NCBI GenBank assembly: GCA_903928685.1
Contig: CAIYRS010000093.1
Span: 1-44,058, forward strand
Length of the DNA stretch: 44,058 nt
Direction: 5' to 3'
From: an uncultured Methylococcaceae bacterium
GTDB taxonomy: Bacteria; Pseudomonadota; Gammaproteobacteria; Methylococcales; Methylomonadaceae
Below the pieces are notes generated by a model. The model ran no database searches, was not told where the DNA came from, and saw nothing but the letters and a program-made list of their open reading frames with translations. Position numbers and translations under genes: made by a program. Shown piece after piece: positions 17,983 through 25,741 of the stretch (position 1 is the stretch's first letter; each line of letters opens with the position of its first letter).

Positions 17983-19885
17983 GCTGTTTCGGCCATTCAA
18001 ACGCTTCCGCAGCCGATTGTCGTTTTATATCATCGGCTTATTGTTGCTGATATTGGCGGGCGTATTTACTGTGGTAAACCACGTTTTCCGGCAAAATACC
18101 GAAGAAAGCATCCATCGTGAATTGTTGGTAACCGAACGGGTATTTCTAAGGCTATTAAGCGAACGAAGCCAACAACTTAGCCAACAAGCCACCGCCTTAG
18201 CCAGTGATTATGCGTTTAAACGAGTGATTGGCAGCCGAGATCAAGCCACCATCACCTCAGCCCTCAGCAATTTAAGCAGCCGCGCCCAAGCCAATAGCGC
18301 GTTTCTGGTTTCGTTAGATAATATTGTCCAAATCGACACATTGAACCCACAAAATACTGGGCAGGACTTTTTTGCGCCTGAATTGTTGGAACAAGCCGAA
18401 ACAGAAGGCATGGCAAGCCGATTGATGCTGATGGGACAAATGCCTTACCAATTAGTTATCGTGCCGATATTGGCTCCTGAACCCATTGCTTGGTTATGTC
18501 TGGGATTTCAAATTGACACGCCAGTATTGGCGCAGCTTAAGCAATTGACGCAAGTGGAAATCAGCGTGTTAAGTGAAAAAAACCAAGTTTGGCATGTCCA
18601 CGCCAGTACCTTATCAGCCCTCACACAGCAAAAATTGTCCTTATCACCAAGTCAAACGGATGGCTTTTTTTGGCATACCGACCAAGAAACCTACCTTAGC
18701 CGAATGATAGTTTTAGAGCCTAAAGCTAGCAGCAAATTAATCGCCCTAATTGAACGGCCTTGGGCGAAAGCCTTAGAAAATTTTTACAATTTGCAAGTGC
18801 TATTACTGGTGATTGCTTTGTTTAGTGTCGGCCTTGCCAGCTTGGCGGCGGCTTGGTTGGCAAAATCGGTCAGTAAACCCGTGCAAATTTTGGCAACTGG
18901 TGTGCAAGCTATCGGTAAAGGCGATTACCGCCATCAAGTAGCTATCAGCGGCGATGATGAAATCGGTCAACTGGGTTTGGCGTTCAATTCGATGGGTACG
19001 CAGTTGCTAGAAAAAGAAAAAATCCGCAACTTATTGGGCAAGGTGGTTTCGCCCGTGGTTGCCCAAGAATTGCTCAATCATGACGTGGTATTAGGCGGCG
19101 AAACGCGAGAAATATCGGCTTTATTTAGCGATTTGGCAGGCTTCACCAGCATTTCAGAACAAATGTCACCGCAGGATTTAGTTGCCTTGCTCAATGATTA
19201 TCTCACCCATATGAGCAGCGAAATCAGCCAACAAGCGGGCGTATTGGATAAATTTATCGGCGACGCCATAGTCGCGTTTTGGGGTGCGCCCGTCACCGCC
19301 GCCGATCACGCCCAACAAGCCGTGGCTTGCGCCCTCGCCATGCAGCGCAGTTTGCAAGTATTACGCAAGAACTGGCAGCAGCGCGGCTTGCCAATGTTGA
19401 CTATGCGTATCGGTATCAATACCGGGCAAGCGGTTGTCGGTAATATAGGCTCTATCGACCGCTTGGATTACACCATGATAGGTGATGCCGTCAACTTAGC
19501 AGCGCGTTTGGAAGGGGCAAACAAGTATTACGGCAGTGAGATTTTGATCTCTGAATATACCTATCGGCACGTCAAAGAGGTGTTCGCTTGCCGCGAATTG
19601 GACAACGTAAGGGTACAAGGCAAACAGCATCCGGTGGCAATTTACGAAGTGTTTGCAGAACATAGCCAAATCAGCCTAGCGCAACAACAGTTATGTGTGG
19701 TGTTTGCCGAAGCCTTAACGGCATTTAGGCAACAGCAATTTGAATTGGCTAAAGGTTTGTTTGGCAAGCTAGCTGAGCAACATAATGATGCCGCTAGTGC
19801 TTTGTATTTGCAACGCATAGCCACGATGGCAACAGCGGCGGACACAGGCACAGCGTTTAAGGCGGTTTATGATTTGGTTAAGTGA
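17927..19885 (+). CDS. Membrane-bound class III adenylate cyclase with HAMP domain
   Basis: The 652-residue protein has a transmembrane helix (about 31-52), an extracytoplasmic region of about 230 residues of Cache-like type, a second helix (about 288-312), a HAMP domain and a class III cyclase domain (about 395-580). Metal-binding Asps are D402 in LFSDLAGFTS and D446 in FIGDAIVAFWG. The base-selecting pair is K442 and T516 (LDYTMIGDAVNLAARLEG), the Lys/Thr type of class IIIb bacterial adenylate cyclases. It should make cAMP in response to an extracytoplasmic signal. A C-terminal helical tail of about 70 residues follows. The ATG used lies inside the previous gene; a TTG at 17969 is an alternative. 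Its partners are a periplasmic cupredoxin and an outer-membrane barrel. Confidence 0.9.
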   Translation: MRGQSVYQRNWVWILATVKLFRPFKRFRSRLSFYIIGLLLLILAGVFTVVNHVFRQNTEESIHRELLVTERVFLRLLSERSQQLSQQATALASDYAFKRVIGSRDQATITSALSNLSSRAQANSAFLVSLDNIVQIDTLNPQNTGQDFFAPELLEQAETEGMASRLMLMGQMPYQLVIVPILAPEPIAWLCLGFQIDTPVLAQLKQLTQVEISVLSEKNQVWHVHASTLSALTQQKLSLSPSQTDGFFWHTDQETYLSRMIVLEPKASSKLIALIERPWAKALENFYNLQVLLLVIALFSVGLASLAAAWLAKSVSKPVQILATGVQAIGKGDYRHQVAISGDDEIGQLGLAFNSMGTQLLEKEKIRNLLGKVVSPVVAQELLNHDVVLGGETREISALFSDLAGFTSISEQMSPQDLVALLNDYLTHMSSEISQQAGVLDKFIGDAIVAFWGAPVTAADHAQQAVACALAMQRSLQVLRKNWQQRGLPMLTMRIGINTGQAVVGNIGSIDRLDYTMIGDAVNLAARLEGANKYYGSEILISEYTYRHVKEVFACRELDNVRVQGKQHPVAIYEVFAEHSQISLAQQQLCVVFAEALTAFRQQQFELAKGLFGKLAEQHNDAASALYLQRIATMATAADTGTAFKAVYDLVK

Positions 19886-20479
19886 TGGGTTTTGTGTCTC
19901 AGCACATCCAATTTGGCTATTCCCTATGTTTATAGACGAATAGACAACATCCGCTTTTAAGTGATTGTCAACACGGGATTCTAAATCAGCAAAATCCAGT
20001 TTGCCGATTTGGCTGAAACTGATGCTGCCATCTGGGGCGATTAAGAAGGTGCTGGGGGTTAGTTGCACATCACCGAAGGCGTGGGCGTGTTGTCCGTGCA
20101 AATCTAAAACGACTGGGTAGGGCAGTTGTTGGGCTTGGGTCATGCTGACCACATGGCTTGGTGGGTCGTAATACATGGCGATGGCGATGATTTCTAAGCC
20201 TTGCGGATGATAACGCTGATATAGCGCTCGCCAATGAGGGATTTCGGCAATGCAGCTGGGGCAGTCGGTGGCCCAGAAGGTGACAATGACGGGTTTACCA
20301 AGTAACGCGGAGAGTTTGATGGTTGCGCCAGTGATGGTGGTGAATTGCTGTTGTTGGTAGCTGGCAGTGTTGTTGGTAAAAAATTTAACCCCAAAAAATA
20401 GGCTGATACTGACAATAAGCACGATAAGCCCCGCAATAATGGCTTTTTTGGGGTGTTTTTGGTGGGTTTTACTTGCCAT
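19769..20479 (-). CDS. TlpA/ResA-like membrane-anchored thioredoxin with run-on C-terminus
   Basis: From the ATG at 20479 (preceded by AAAGG) the protein has 236 residues. An N-terminal helix (about 15-33) anchors a periplasmic thioredoxin-like domain with FWATDCPSC (the CxxC redox motif), PHWRALYQRYHPQGLEIIAI and TPSTFLIAPDGSI including the cis-Pro. Relatives reduce or isomerise disulfides, for example for cytochrome c maturation. The domain should end near residue 170. About 60 residues follow that are Cys/Arg-rich and unlike the family, and the last 117 bases are antisense to the 3' end of the adenylate cyclase gene. A lost stop codon or frameshift near 19900-19960 is likely. Confidence 0.82.
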   Translation of the reverse strand: MASKTHQKHPKKAIIAGLIVLIVSISLFFGVKFFTNNTASYQQQQFTTITGATIKLSALLGKPVIVTFWATDCPSCIAEIPHWRALYQRYHPQGLEIIAIAMYYDPPSHVVSMTQAQQLPYPVVLDLHGQHAHAFGDVQLTPSTFLIAPDGSISFSQIGKLDFADLESRVDNHLKADVVYSSINIGNSQIGCAETQNPSLNQIINRLKRCACVRRCCHRGYALQIQSTSGIIMLLS

Positions 20480-20553
20480 TATTTTTGAGCCTTTCAATGT
20501 GAACGCGGTAGTTAAGGCATTTTTTTCGCCTTCGGTTTGTCGGGCTAAGACCA

Positions 20554-20586
20554 AGACTTGGCAGGTTTTTAAAACCTGCCAAGTCT
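20554..20586. repeat. 33-base near-perfect palindrome
   Basis: Two 16-base arms, AGACTTGGCAGGTTTT and its exact reverse complement, are separated by a single T. It lies between the glycosyltransferase gene ending at 20606 and the thioredoxin gene beginning at 20479, both on the minus strand. It could end the transcript of the glycan operon, since a T-run sits in the middle on either strand, or it could be a dispersed palindromic repeat. It is too regular to be chance. Confidence 0.75.
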
Positions 20587-20605
20587 AATTGCTCTCGTTA
20601 AAACC

Positions 20606-21607
20606 TTAGCTCAACCCCATAATTTGGGCGTCAAAATATTTCAATAACTGCTTACGTTGTTGGCTTAACGGCACCAAGATGCCTTTATCAATGTAGGCTT
20701 CCAAGTTCAGTAACCGCTGGTATTCTTCGGCGAGTTTTTCTTGTTTATAGAGGTTGTACCAACGCTTTACGTGCCAGGCGTTGACGGTGTTGCTGCCGAT
20801 AAATAAGTCTAAGTTTTCTAGGCCTTCGCCATTGTTGATGATTTTTTGCAGGAATTGTTCGTAGCCGCGTACTGGAAAATGCAAGATTTCAATATCGTAG
20901 GCATTTTGTTTGACAAATTCACGGTAGTCATGGCTGGGGACAATATCGTGGTTGCCTTGTACCACGTCAATGTAGCCACGGCGGGTTTTGTAAATGACTT
21001 TGTTGGGGTAGCGGTATAAAAAGAAGGAGCGCTGCGCGACTTCTTCCATGACTTTACGCACGGGCTTAATAATTGGCCTGTTAATTTCGTAACCTACATC
21101 GGCGGGAAAACGTTCTTCGCCGCCTTTATCGAACAGCATCATGTTTCTGACTGGGGCGGAAAGCACGTCGACCCTATCGCGTGAGGATAGCTCGCGTTTT
21201 AATGAGCCGCTGGCGGGATACCACAGTTCGTCGGCGTCGGCGTGGAAGATCAAGTCGGCGGCAAATTTGTTGCAAGCCAGTTGCCCCATGTGATTGACCC
21301 AAGCTTGTTGCTGGAAAATGCGGCTGGGTTGGTGAAGCAGATGTACTACGCCTTTTTTGGCGTATTCTTCTAATATTTCGGTGGTGCCATCGCTGGAGCC
21401 ATTGTCGGTGGCGACAATGAAATCTACGCCATGATCCAGATGGAAGCGCAGGTTGCCTTCTATGACGTCGGCTTCATTCCTGACCAGTAAGGTCATTACC
21501 AGACGGTTGTTGGCTTCAAATTTATAAGCCGGGCTGTTATCCAAACATTGCCGTAATGAATCGTGGAAACCTTCACCAACTGCGTCAAGAATGCTAAATA
21601 ATCTCAA
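20606..21607 (-). CDS. Family 2-like glycosyltransferase (Glyco_tranf_2_4 type)
   Basis: The 333-residue protein has the nucleotide-sugar binding start VTLLVRNEADVIEGNLRFHLDHGVDFI-type strand (about 39-65), then TDNGSSDGT and a DxD-like motif in HADADELWYP (about 120-129). This is the Glyco_tranf_2_4 group, in which NGS(S)D and DADE bind the donor and metal. No membrane segment is seen, so it should act on the cytoplasmic side. It is the last gene of the six-gene glycan locus and starts 1 base after the stop of the large two-domain gene, so it is co-translated. The sugar added is unknown. Confidence 0.88.
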   Translation of the reverse strand: MRLFSILDAVGEGFHDSLRQCLDNSPAYKFEANNRLVMTLLVRNEADVIEGNLRFHLDHGVDFIVATDNGSSDGTTEILEEYAKKGVVHLLHQPSRIFQQQAWVNHMGQLACNKFAADLIFHADADELWYPASGSLKRELSSRDRVDVLSAPVRNMMLFDKGGEERFPADVGYEINRPIIKPVRKVMEEVAQRSFFLYRYPNKVIYKTRRGYIDVVQGNHDIVPSHDYREFVKQNAYDIEILHFPVRGYEQFLQKIINNGEGLENLDLFIGSNTVNAWHVKRWYNLYKQEKLAEEYQRLLNLEAYIDKGILVPLSQQRKQLLKYFDAQIMGLS

Positions 21608-21608
21608 A

Positions 21609-23159
21609 TTAATTCTCTACTTTGGTGGTATTGCTTATTGCAAACAGCTGGCTAAGAATCTGCCGCAAAGCTTTTTGAGGAATGTGCTGTTGTTTGGTTT
21701 TAACCACCATAAAGGCTTTACCTGCTTTGCGTGCCGCTTGCATATGGTCTTGCATAATCATGTTGTCGAACGCGCCAGACCAGTCAATTTGCTGCATGCC
21801 GTTGTTGATAGGGTTATTTTCGGGTTGGATAAAAATTAGCGTGGCGTTGGGGTCGTATAGCACTACTTTTTCCATTTCATTGTCACTGGGCAAACGCAGG
21901 ATAAAACCGACAAAGTGGCTGCTATTGGTGGTTAGTAGATCAACTAAAAAATTAGGCCGTTTCATATTTCTTAAGGCGGGTTTATTTGCCGGATAAAAAG
22001 GATGCTCGTGGCCTAATAGGCTGTAATCGATATAACTGCCATGAAACAGTTCGCCAAAACAGCGGATACCCGGCAGTTGATTGAGCGCTGTTTGCAAGGG
22101 GTTTAGCTTGGCATCAGTATTGCTCAGTATGACAAAATACGGCTGGGTGTTCCATTCCAAATCCCCGTACCATGCATCGTTTTGTTTGCCTATAACCCGT
22201 CTATTGGGAATGCCGCGCCATTGGATGGCGCTGAATTTTTGGTAGTCATCCAGGTATTTGTTAATGCTTGTTGGCTTGGTTTTATTGGGGTTGTGGTCGA
22301 TATAGTCGTCTAATTGCTTACGTAGTTGTTTGGCTTCGGGCGATAATTTTCGGGCGAAAAAATAATTTTGCCGACACAGGAATTCTAAGTGGTCGTTGTA
22401 AAACACCAGCGGTTTGCCTGCGTTGTCGAAATGATAAAAAGTAAGCCCAGTCCCGGCTATTTGTTCTTTAGGGACAGTTGCTGCTATCAAGGTTTGGAAA
22501 AACAGTTCATCCGGCACCCAAGTGGCATTAAAAAACCGTCTTATGGCGCGGCGTTGGCTGATCGCTAAGATTTTCTGGCAGCTTGCCGCCGTTAATGCCC
22601 ACCACTGCGAACCAAAATGGGCTTTGAGGTTTTCGGGCAATTTACGGTTTATGCCCAGCTTTTTTTGTAGTTTGGTGGAAAAGTCGAACAGTCGCCTTTG
22701 GCTGCGCCAGCTAAACCAATGGTATTGGCAATAGCGTTCTTTTACCAAGCCTTGTACCACCCAAGGATTGATTTCGGGGTCTACGCATTCAATAAATTCT
22801 TTGCCTTGTTGTTGGCTTAAGAAGGCTTTTAATGCCGAAATGGATTGCAGCGGGTAGTCGGCACCGCTGAGCAGGATGACATAATCAATATTGGCATCTG
22901 CGGCTAGGCTGGTAGCCAATGCGGATAATGTGGCTTCAACCATGCTCCAGCGTCCCCATTGCACGGCAAAGCGTGGGCAGAAGTGCAGGTTGCTGAGCTG
23001 GTCTGAAGATAATTCACGCTTGGCAAGCGCTTGAAAATCCAACGGGTTGTTTTTGTCCCAATGTACGGTAACAAGATCGTCGTCACCCGTTAAACGGGTT
23101 ATCAATCGTAAAACATTGCAGGCGTCATTATGCGCCAGGATGATAAAAGCTAATTTCAT
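21609..23159 (-). CDS. GT14-like branching glycosyltransferase with a sulfotransferase-like C-terminal domain
   Basis: The ATG at 23159 gives 516 residues starting MKLAFIILAHNDA. It overlaps the upstream stop as TAATG, so an in-frame ATG 27 codons further up is less likely. The N-terminal half matches Core-2/I-branching (GT14) enzymes: VHWDKNN, the CPRFAVQWGRWSMVEATLSAL helix, YVILLSGADYPLQS and FIECVD (about residues 20-145), followed by the FFNATWVPDELFFQT motif. From about residue 315 a second domain begins with YFVILSNTDAKLNPLQTAL and FGELFHGSY, which resembles Stf0-type sulfotransferases. The combination suggests one protein that adds and sulfates a sugar. The second domain's usual RSGST-type PAPS loop is altered to NTDAKLN, so its activity is uncertain. 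Confidence 0.8.
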   Translation of the reverse strand: MKLAFIILAHNDACNVLRLITRLTGDDDLVTVHWDKNNPLDFQALAKRELSSDQLSNLHFCPRFAVQWGRWSMVEATLSALATSLAADANIDYVILLSGADYPLQSISALKAFLSQQQGKEFIECVDPEINPWVVQGLVKERYCQYHWFSWRSQRRLFDFSTKLQKKLGINRKLPENLKAHFGSQWWALTAASCQKILAISQRRAIRRFFNATWVPDELFFQTLIAATVPKEQIAGTGLTFYHFDNAGKPLVFYNDHLEFLCRQNYFFARKLSPEAKQLRKQLDDYIDHNPNKTKPTSINKYLDDYQKFSAIQWRGIPNRRVIGKQNDAWYGDLEWNTQPYFVILSNTDAKLNPLQTALNQLPGIRCFGELFHGSYIDYSLLGHEHPFYPANKPALRNMKRPNFLVDLLTTNSSHFVGFILRLPSDNEMEKVVLYDPNATLIFIQPENNPINNGMQQIDWSGAFDNMIMQDHMQAARKAGKAFMVVKTKQQHIPQKALRQILSQLFAISNTTKVEN

Positions 23160-24184
23160 TAAAACCAACGCCCAACATTCATTAAGCCTAATTCTACACA
23201 TTGTTGCCAATTGCGGAACTGTGTGGATGCCGATGTCCATAAAGTCTGTTGGCTGTTTAAGCCATCCAGATAACGCTGATATTCGCGCGAGCCAGCATAA
23301 TGCTGTTGGCGTTGCATTTCTTCTTCTACTTTGTCGCGTAGTAAAGCCAGATATTTAAAGTGCAACAGGCAGCCCGTTGGAGCCAAGGTGTCATGAAAAT
23401 GCGGGCGATTTAAGAAATTAGGCCAGACGATATGGGTAGAGGCGATATAGCCATAGTACCAACGCCATTTCACCAACACGGTTTTGTTGAGCGCAGGTGC
23501 TTGCCACGGCTGGTCAGCAAAAAACGCCCGCCGTCTTACGCCGCCGCGTAGCCACCACTCGCCATAATTGGGGCGCTTGTCTTGATAATAACCCGTGCCA
23601 TCAAACCACGGGCAAACGCTTAAGGGGTTTTCACCTGCGCGGTAGTGGGCTTGGTCAATATTGCCTTCGGGGTACATGTCTAACATGATGGAAAAAAACG
23701 ATGCTTTGCCTTCTTGGTCTAAATAAGCGGTCAGCTCGGTGAGTGTACGGCTGTCGCAGTGCGGATAAATTAAAAATTCATCGGGATCTAGGGTTAAGCA
23801 CCAATGTCCGCAGCCGTATTTTTTCAGCAAATGATTTAGCCAGTGGACACCATATTTGGCGTCTTTGTAGCTGGCGTTGGTGTGCCAAACCGAACAGTCC
23901 GCTTGTTCGCTGATGATTGCCATAAAATGGTCATCGGAAGCGTTATCAATAAACAAAAAATGTTTCACCCCTAATTTGCGGTAATAGCTTAGGAAGTAGG
24001 GGATGCGTACCGCTTCATTTCGCAATACCACAAAAGCCAGTAAATCGTTGCGGCGAATACTGGCAGTGCGGTCTTTGACCACTGACAACTCGCGCCCGTA
24101 TTTTTGGGCGCTATAGGCCAATGGCAATAGCTGCTTAAGGATGGGGATTAGGGAACGTATACGGATCATTGCGGGGTTGTCCAC
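23159..24184 (-). CDS. Family 2-like glycosyltransferase
   Basis: The 341-residue protein shares its layout with the last gene of this locus: LLAFVVLRNEAVRIPYFLSYY at about 49-69, the DNASDDHF donor loop and a DxD-like LTLDPDEFLIYP (about 131-142). These mark the Glyco_tranf_2_4 or GT92-like group. It should be cytoplasmic and transfer a sugar to a growing surface glycan. Its stop overlaps the start of the GT14-like gene and it begins 12 bases after the sulfotransferase gene. Although it and the gene at 20606-21607 are both of this group, they are not close copies. Confidence 0.87.
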   Translation of the reverse strand: MDNPAMIRIRSLIPILKQLLPLAYSAQKYGRELSVVKDRTASIRRNDLLAFVVLRNEAVRIPYFLSYYRKLGVKHFLFIDNASDDHFMAIISEQADCSVWHTNASYKDAKYGVHWLNHLLKKYGCGHWCLTLDPDEFLIYPHCDSRTLTELTAYLDQEGKASFFSIMLDMYPEGNIDQAHYRAGENPLSVCPWFDGTGYYQDKRPNYGEWWLRGGVRRRAFFADQPWQAPALNKTVLVKWRWYYGYIASTHIVWPNFLNRPHFHDTLAPTGCLLHFKYLALLRDKVEEEMQRQQHYAGSREYQRYLDGLNSQQTLWTSASTQFRNWQQCVELGLMNVGRWF

Positions 24185-24196
24185 GGCATTGCCAAT

Positions 24197-25036
24197 TTAA
24201 ATGGCATTGACAAAGTCGGCATCAAAATGAGTGCTTAAAAAATCGTATTGAGGTTGGCATTGTTGCTGTAAATAGGTTTTCACTTCTTCTGGTAAATCAA
24301 AGGATTGCGTGGCATGGATCTTTTTTTCTGGCGATGCGTAGCCATCCCAATTTTGGACGCCGATAAAGTCCTCAATGCCTTGTAAAACATGGCTTGCTTG
24401 GTCGGCAATGTGTTTGAAGGGGATATAGCGTAAGTTGTCGTGGCTAAATTGGGCTTCCCAGCGGGGGATATAATCCAAGTAGTTGCCACGGCTGAGTATG
24501 TCTGGCGAATAGGCTAGTTCCATCCACTTCTCTGTGGGCGAGGCTTCGTTAACACCTTGGCGTTCGGCGTTCATTCTTAATTGCGACAACATCCGTTCAA
24601 GCGGATCGCGGATAATCCACAGGATTTTAACGTCGTTAAGCAAGCCTTTTAAATAAGCGATACCTTCGTCACCAATTTGGCAATATTCGGGGGTTATGTC
24701 GCCGACTACTTTATTTTTGGCGGCTGGCCGGTCAAAAGCTTTTTCGTACCAGGCTTCGGTCAGCATCGGTTCTGAGGCCAATGAGGCGATATAGCGGATG
24801 TAATCGAAATTGGTGGCATTATTGCTATTGATTTCATGTTTAATGATGCGTTTGGCGCTGTGTTTTATGTGCCATTTGCTCCAGTTACGGCTAGATTCGC
24901 AATAAAGGTGGTCGAAATAATGCAGCTCTTTAATGGGCGGCATCCAAATATTAGGGTGCTGGCGAAGTTGTTCGTAAAGCCATGAGGTACCGGCTTTTTG
25001 TGTGCCGATACATAAGAAAGACGGTAATGTTTTCAT
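24197..25036 (-). CDS. PAPS-dependent sulfotransferase
   Basis: The 279-residue protein begins with the 5'-phosphosulfate-binding loop: LCIGTQKAGTSWLYEQL, with Lys14 in QKAGTSW. A second binding motif follows, ILWIIRDPLERMLSQLRM (about 137-154), in which the Arg and Ser contact the 3'-phosphate. The ELHYFD segment (about 37-42) is typical of sulfotransferases that act on glycans. It should transfer sulfate from PAPS to a hydroxyl group. Its ATG overlaps the stop of the upstream sulfotransferase gene (ATGA at 25033-25036), so the two are coupled. Target and position of sulfation are unknown. Confidence 0.9.
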   Translation of the reverse strand: MKTLPSFLCIGTQKAGTSWLYEQLRQHPNIWMPPIKELHYFDHLYCESSRNWSKWHIKHSAKRIIKHEINSNNATNFDYIRYIASLASEPMLTEAWYEKAFDRPAAKNKVVGDITPEYCQIGDEGIAYLKGLLNDVKILWIIRDPLERMLSQLRMNAERQGVNEASPTEKWMELAYSPDILSRGNYLDYIPRWEAQFSHDNLRYIPFKHIADQASHVLQGIEDFIGVQNWDGYASPEKKIHATQSFDLPEEVKTYLQQQCQPQYDFLSTHFDADFVNAI

Positions 25037-25722
25037 AAATCGATTGTTACTGCGCTTAATCCTGAAGCCATAATTTCCTGAGATTTAAAGTAGGTGTTGT
25101 ATATAAAGCTAATACATAAACTTAATGTGTAATTAAATCGCCGGAAATCTTCTTTGTAAAAAGCGGCAATCGAAGAGAGTGTCTCGTTACTGGGCAGTAC
25201 TGGTATTTTTTTACTTTTTTGCCGATGTGGTATGGGTTCATTTATTGGCGGTAATTCCAAACGGTATCTGATTTTATTGATGATTTTCGGAATGCCTTCC
25301 TCGAATTGGAATATCTCAAAGCTGTCGTCAACAAATTCCCATTGGGGCCGGATGTGGTTATCCCATATCCATGGGTTTTTAGAATAATTGTTGAAAGTCT
25401 CATCAACCCATTGGTCAAATGGCACTACAGGTACTTGATTGGAAAGTTTATTCAGCATTCTCATGCGATATTCACTAACCAGTCTGGTATATGGGTTTCT
25501 GATAATAGTGAATTTGTAACTGTACCAGTTAAAGGGCAGTAATTTTTTTAATTGGTCACAGTGAAAGTGTTGTGGTGAGCAGCGAAAGTCAGGGTTTAAA
25601 GGGCGATCATCAAACATATGTACTGTGGTGTGATGCCTAAAAAAACTTTCAACTGATGCGCCGCCAGTTTTGGGAATATGGACAAAAAGTACCAATTCTT
25701 CATCAATTTTGAATATAGGCAT
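25033..25722 (-). CDS. Sulfotransferase family 2 protein
   Basis: From the ATG at 25722 (MPIFKIDEELVLFVHIPKT) the protein has 229 residues. An earlier in-frame ATG at 25812 lies inside the upstream gene and would add a non-homologous stretch. The PAPS-binding loop is HIPKTGGASVESFF (about 15-28), and FTIIRNPYTRLVSEYRMRM carries the second motif. This is the Sulfotransfer_2 family, which in animals includes heparan sulfate 2-O and chondroitin 4-O sulfotransferases and in bacteria modifies surface sugars. It starts 19 bases after the GT61-like gene. Having two distinct sulfotransferases side by side suggests that two positions or two sugars are sulfated. Confidence 0.88.
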   Translation of the reverse strand: MPIFKIDEELVLFVHIPKTGGASVESFFRHHTTVHMFDDRPLNPDFRCSPQHFHCDQLKKLLPFNWYSYKFTIIRNPYTRLVSEYRMRMLNKLSNQVPVVPFDQWVDETFNNYSKNPWIWDNHIRPQWEFVDDSFEIFQFEEGIPKIINKIRYRLELPPINEPIPHRQKSKKIPVLPSNETLSSIAAFYKEDFRRFNYTLSLCISFIYNTYFKSQEIMASGLSAVTIDL

Positions 25723-25741
25723 AATGCTAAATAGTAGTATT

